From Bryobacteraceae bacterium (GTDB lineage Bacteria > Acidobacteriota > Terriglobia > Bryobacterales > Bryobacteraceae): a stretch of 16,049 nucleotides of DNA. The notes beneath the pieces are model-generated. The model was given only the letters and a program-made list of their open reading frames with translations. It was not told the origin of the DNA and ran no database searches. Numbering within the stretch: the first letter of the stretch is position 1; each line of letters starts with the position of its first letter. The translations under genes were made by a program, and so were the position numbers. Shown piece by piece: positions 14,713 through 16,049 of the stretch. The stretch is taken from NCBI GenBank assembly GCA_030044325.1, contig JASHWA010000025.1:1-16049 (forward strand), in the 5' to 3' direction.

Positions 14713-15459
14713 CTAGGCCTTCGGAAGCATCCGGCGGATGGTCAGATCGTAGGTTGCCGCGCCGATTACTCCGCCGACGAGCGGACCGACAATGGGGACC
14801 CAAAAAACCATGGTTCCATCGGTCAGGCCGTTGTTCTTGAATCCGGCGACCACGGTGAACAGGCGCGGGCCGAAATCGCGCGCGGGATTGATCGCGTAGC
14901 CGTGCATTCCTCCGAATGCCATTCCGATCACCACTACCACGAGGCCGACCATCAGCGGTGTCATGTTCGAACCGGGCGGGGTGTTGCGTTCATCGGTGAT
15001 CGCGAAAATCATCAGGACAAGAAGACCGGTTCCGATCATCTGGTCGAGCAATCCGGCGGATAATTCGAGCGGAAAAGCGGGGAAGGTGGTGAAGACGCCG
15101 GCTGTTTTTTCAAGGGTGGGATCGACGCGTAGGAATTGCAGCCGGTAATTCCAGTAAACGATGGCGGCCGCGACGAACGCTCCCGCGGTTTGCACGAGAA
15201 AATAGGGAAGGACCTTGCGCCAGGGAAATTCGCGAAAAACCGCGAGGGCGAGCGTCACGGCAGGATTCAGATGCGCTCCCGTGACTTTTCCGGCGATGTA
15301 AATTCCCATGGTCACGGCCAATCCCCAGGCGAGCGTGATATTGGTGTAGCCGCCTTTATCGAACAGCACCACCATCGCGACGACGCCGTCGCCGAACAGG
15401 ATTAAAACGAGCGTTCCGAGGAACTCCGCCAATAATTCGGAAGAAAGGCGCTGGGTCAT
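14713..15459 (-). CDS. glpF: Aquaglyceroporin (MIP family, GlpF-type)
   Basis: 248 aa from ATG 15459. MIP channels pass water or small polyols such as glycerol across the inner membrane. Both half-helix motifs are present: GAHLNPAV (NPA 65-67) and GYAINPARDFGPR (NPA 201-203). The Asp after Arg in the second motif is the GlpF/aquaglyceroporin signature rather than that of water-only AqpZ. About six membrane helices are visible (starts near 9, 40, 85, 131, 168 and 220). The in-frame extension to 15573 is encoded by repeat copy C and is not real. No good Shine-Dalgarno precedes the ATG. No glycerol kinase or dehydrogenase is nearby. Its upstream region holds repeat copy C and, about 180 bp away, an insertion-sequence end, so its promoter may be altered. 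Confidence 0.92.
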   Translation of the reverse strand: MTQRLSSELLAEFLGTLVLILFGDGVVAMVVLFDKGGYTNITLAWGLAVTMGIYIAGKVTGAHLNPAVTLALAVFREFPWRKVLPYFLVQTAGAFVAAAIVYWNYRLQFLRVDPTLEKTAGVFTTFPAFPLELSAGLLDQMIGTGLLVLMIFAITDERNTPPGSNMTPLMVGLVVVVIGMAFGGMHGYAINPARDFGPRLFTVVAGFKNNGLTDGTMVFWVPIVGPLVGGVIGAATYDLTIRRMLPKA

Positions 15460-15495
15460 GAGTAACAAGGATATCCAATCCCCGATTCTTATAGA

Positions 15496-15642
15496 GGTTG
15501 CGAAAAAAGGGGACAGTCGCGTACACGAAGCGAAGCTCATCCGCGGGGGCTGATCGGCCTGGCGTTTCCTCAAGAAAGGGGACAGACCGCTCTGTCCACT
15601 GCTGTGCCTTCACTGGAGGTTGATACGGTGGATTGGGGACAG
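15496..15642. repeat. GGGGACAG palindromic element, copy C (rearranged and interrupted)
   Basis: It opens with GGTTGCGAAAAAAGGGGACAG (15496-15516, split as GGTTGCG then the A-run and GGGGACAG), then about 55 bp unlike the other copies. A second left arm AAGAAAGGGGACAGA follows, with stem GGACAGA (15580-15586), loop CCGC and TCTGTCC (15591-15597). After an unrelated centre comes GGGGACAG (15635-15642), where similarity stops abruptly at the insertion-sequence end. The missing rest of the right hairpin should lie beyond the IS. It may be two overlapping elements. Confidence 0.7.
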
Positions 15643-15799
15643 TGAGGTGGACCCCATCGATTGGACAAAAAAATCGACGTCCTTAGATGGAGCGGCGGGT
15701 TAAGGGGGAGGCGGTTTTGAGGCCGCCGTCCACACCGGACTTGGCTCGGCGCTGGGGTTCCATCCCTGGATTGCCCGATCCTCCGGCACAAGCAAGTTG

Positions 15800-15827
15800 A
15801 TTGTACACCTGCTCTCCAACAAAGCAA
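15800..15827 (-). promoter_or_regulatory. Weak outward promoter candidate inside the IS end
   Basis: On the minus strand TTGCTT (15822-15827) and TACAAT (15800-15805) are separated by 16 bases and point out of the insertion sequence towards glpF. The -10 is good and the -35 matches only three of six positions, so this is a candidate only. Confidence 0.2.
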
Positions 15828-15871
15828 GCAAAAAGTCCACACTGGCGCGAAAGCGATAAATCCCAGGGGGC

Positions 15872-15892
15872 CTGGGGGACGGCGTCCCCCAG
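15872..15892 (-). terminator. Strong palindrome directly after the transposase stop
   Basis: CTGGGGGAC (15872-15880) pairs perfectly with GTCCCCCAG (15884-15892) around a 3-nt loop, immediately after the TAA of orfB. No T-run follows, so it may protect the 3' end or block read-through rather than act as a classical intrinsic terminator. Confidence 0.35.
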
Positions 15893-16048
15893 TTAAGGAG
15901 TCCGCTTCCTTTTGGTTTTGGGAATTGGAAACAGGTCGGCCGGCGTTTTGTAGCCCAGCGACTGATGCGGCCGCTGATGATTGTAGAAGTGAAAATATTC
16001 TCCCAGCGCCCGAGCCAACGCATGGCCGTCTGAGAAGTCGCCGGGATA
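15893..16048 (-). CDS. IS3-family transposase OrfB, C-terminal fragment (N-terminus beyond window)
   Basis: 51 residues to a TAA stop, starting YPGDFSDGHALARALGEYFHFYN and continuing HQRPHQSLGYKTPADLF. This is the standard C-terminus of DDE (rve) integrase-type OrfB proteins of IS3-family elements, which normally read YxxFYNxxRPHxxLGYxTP. The catalytic acidic residues lie upstream, outside the window, so activity cannot be judged. Overlapping ORFs in other frames (for example the 107-codon one to 16023) are shadows. Confidence 0.9.
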   Translation of the reverse strand, partial: YPGDFSDGHALARALGEYFHFYNHQRPHQSLGYKTPADLFPIPKTKRKRTP

Positions 16049-16049
16049 G

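Larger units (their letters stand above)
15643..16049 (-). mobile_element. IS3-family insertion sequence, OrfB-side end (partial)
   Basis: The element boundary is placed at TGAGGTGGACCCC (15643-15655), which continues through ATCGATTGGACA to 15667. It begins with the TG typical of IS3-family ends and is of the length and style of their terminal inverted repeats. The transposase C-terminus points outwards to this end, with about 250 bp of non-coding sequence between stop codon and boundary, longer than usual for the family. The other end is outside the window, so the matching repeat and target duplication cannot be checked. Confidence 0.72.

Noticed and set aside
14441..14803. 120-codon minus-strand ORF
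   Set aside because: It runs through the REP-like hairpins and into the aquaporin C-terminus in another frame; composition is Arg/Ser-rich shadow.
15483..15500. TATAAG as a glpF -10 element
   Set aside because: No acceptable -35 hexamer lies 16-18 bases upstream; that position falls in the repeat (TGTCCC).
15460..15573. Longer aquaporin start at 15573
   Set aside because: The added residues (for example LSPFFAT) are encoded by repeat copy C, and MIP proteins start close to the first membrane helix as at ATG 15459.
5472..15642. GGGGACAG repeats as a CRISPR-like array
   Set aside because: Copies are thousands of bases apart, palindromic and without regular spacers; no cas gene is present.

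Overview
The window looks like chromosomal DNA from a GC-rich Gram-negative bacterium, most likely an Acidobacteriota of the Solibacter/Bryobacter kind. The pointers are a very large TonB-dependent receptor with an N-terminal carboxypeptidase-regulatory domain (a hallmark expansion of that phylum), a Tat-exported Gfo/Idh/MocA oxidoreductase, and an ECF sigma/anti-sigma pair followed by a HEAT-repeat exported protein. The taxonomic call is inference from gene style. I saw no rRNA, tRNA or CRISPR array.

Layout. (1) 1-2719, minus: 5' part of an Oar-like TonB-dependent receptor running off the left edge, with a good sigma70-type promoter at 2816-2845. (2) 2846-3130: no gene seen. (3) 3131-8837, minus: a tightly packed run of six genes, in transcription order a Tat-signal oxidoreductase, acyl-CoA dehydrogenase, MeaB GTPase, methylmalonyl-CoA epimerase, methylthioadenosine phosphorylase and a GT9-like glycosyltransferase. 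Gaps are 4 bp or less and most neighbours overlap, so one operon is likely. It joins propionate/methylmalonyl-CoA metabolism to methionine salvage; the mutase itself is not in the window. (4) 8886-11688, plus: ECF sigma factor, zinc-finger anti-sigma factor and exported TPR/HEAT protein, linked by two ATGA overlaps. (5) 11838-12365, minus: a DUF4337 membrane protein, starting only 17 bp from the divergent start of (6) 12383-14377, plus: a membrane-embedded spermidine-synthase-like protein. (7) 14378-14712: convergent gap with REP-like hairpins. (8) 14713-15459, minus: a GlpF-type aquaglyceroporin. (9) 15643-16049: the end of an IS3-family element with the C-terminus of its OrfB transposase.

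The most interesting layer is a family of about 105-bp palindromic elements built from two inverted GGGGACAG hairpins. There are two full copies (5472-5577 and 11694-11800) and a rearranged copy (15496-15642). One copy sits at the meaB-mce junction, where it is read in frame as the N-terminus of the epimerase ORF and places a terminator-like hairpin inside the operon. The third copy is cut within its right-hand hairpin by the IS3-family element, recalling ISs that target REP palindromes. A second, unrelated hairpin family with compensatory stem changes lies at 14623-14698.
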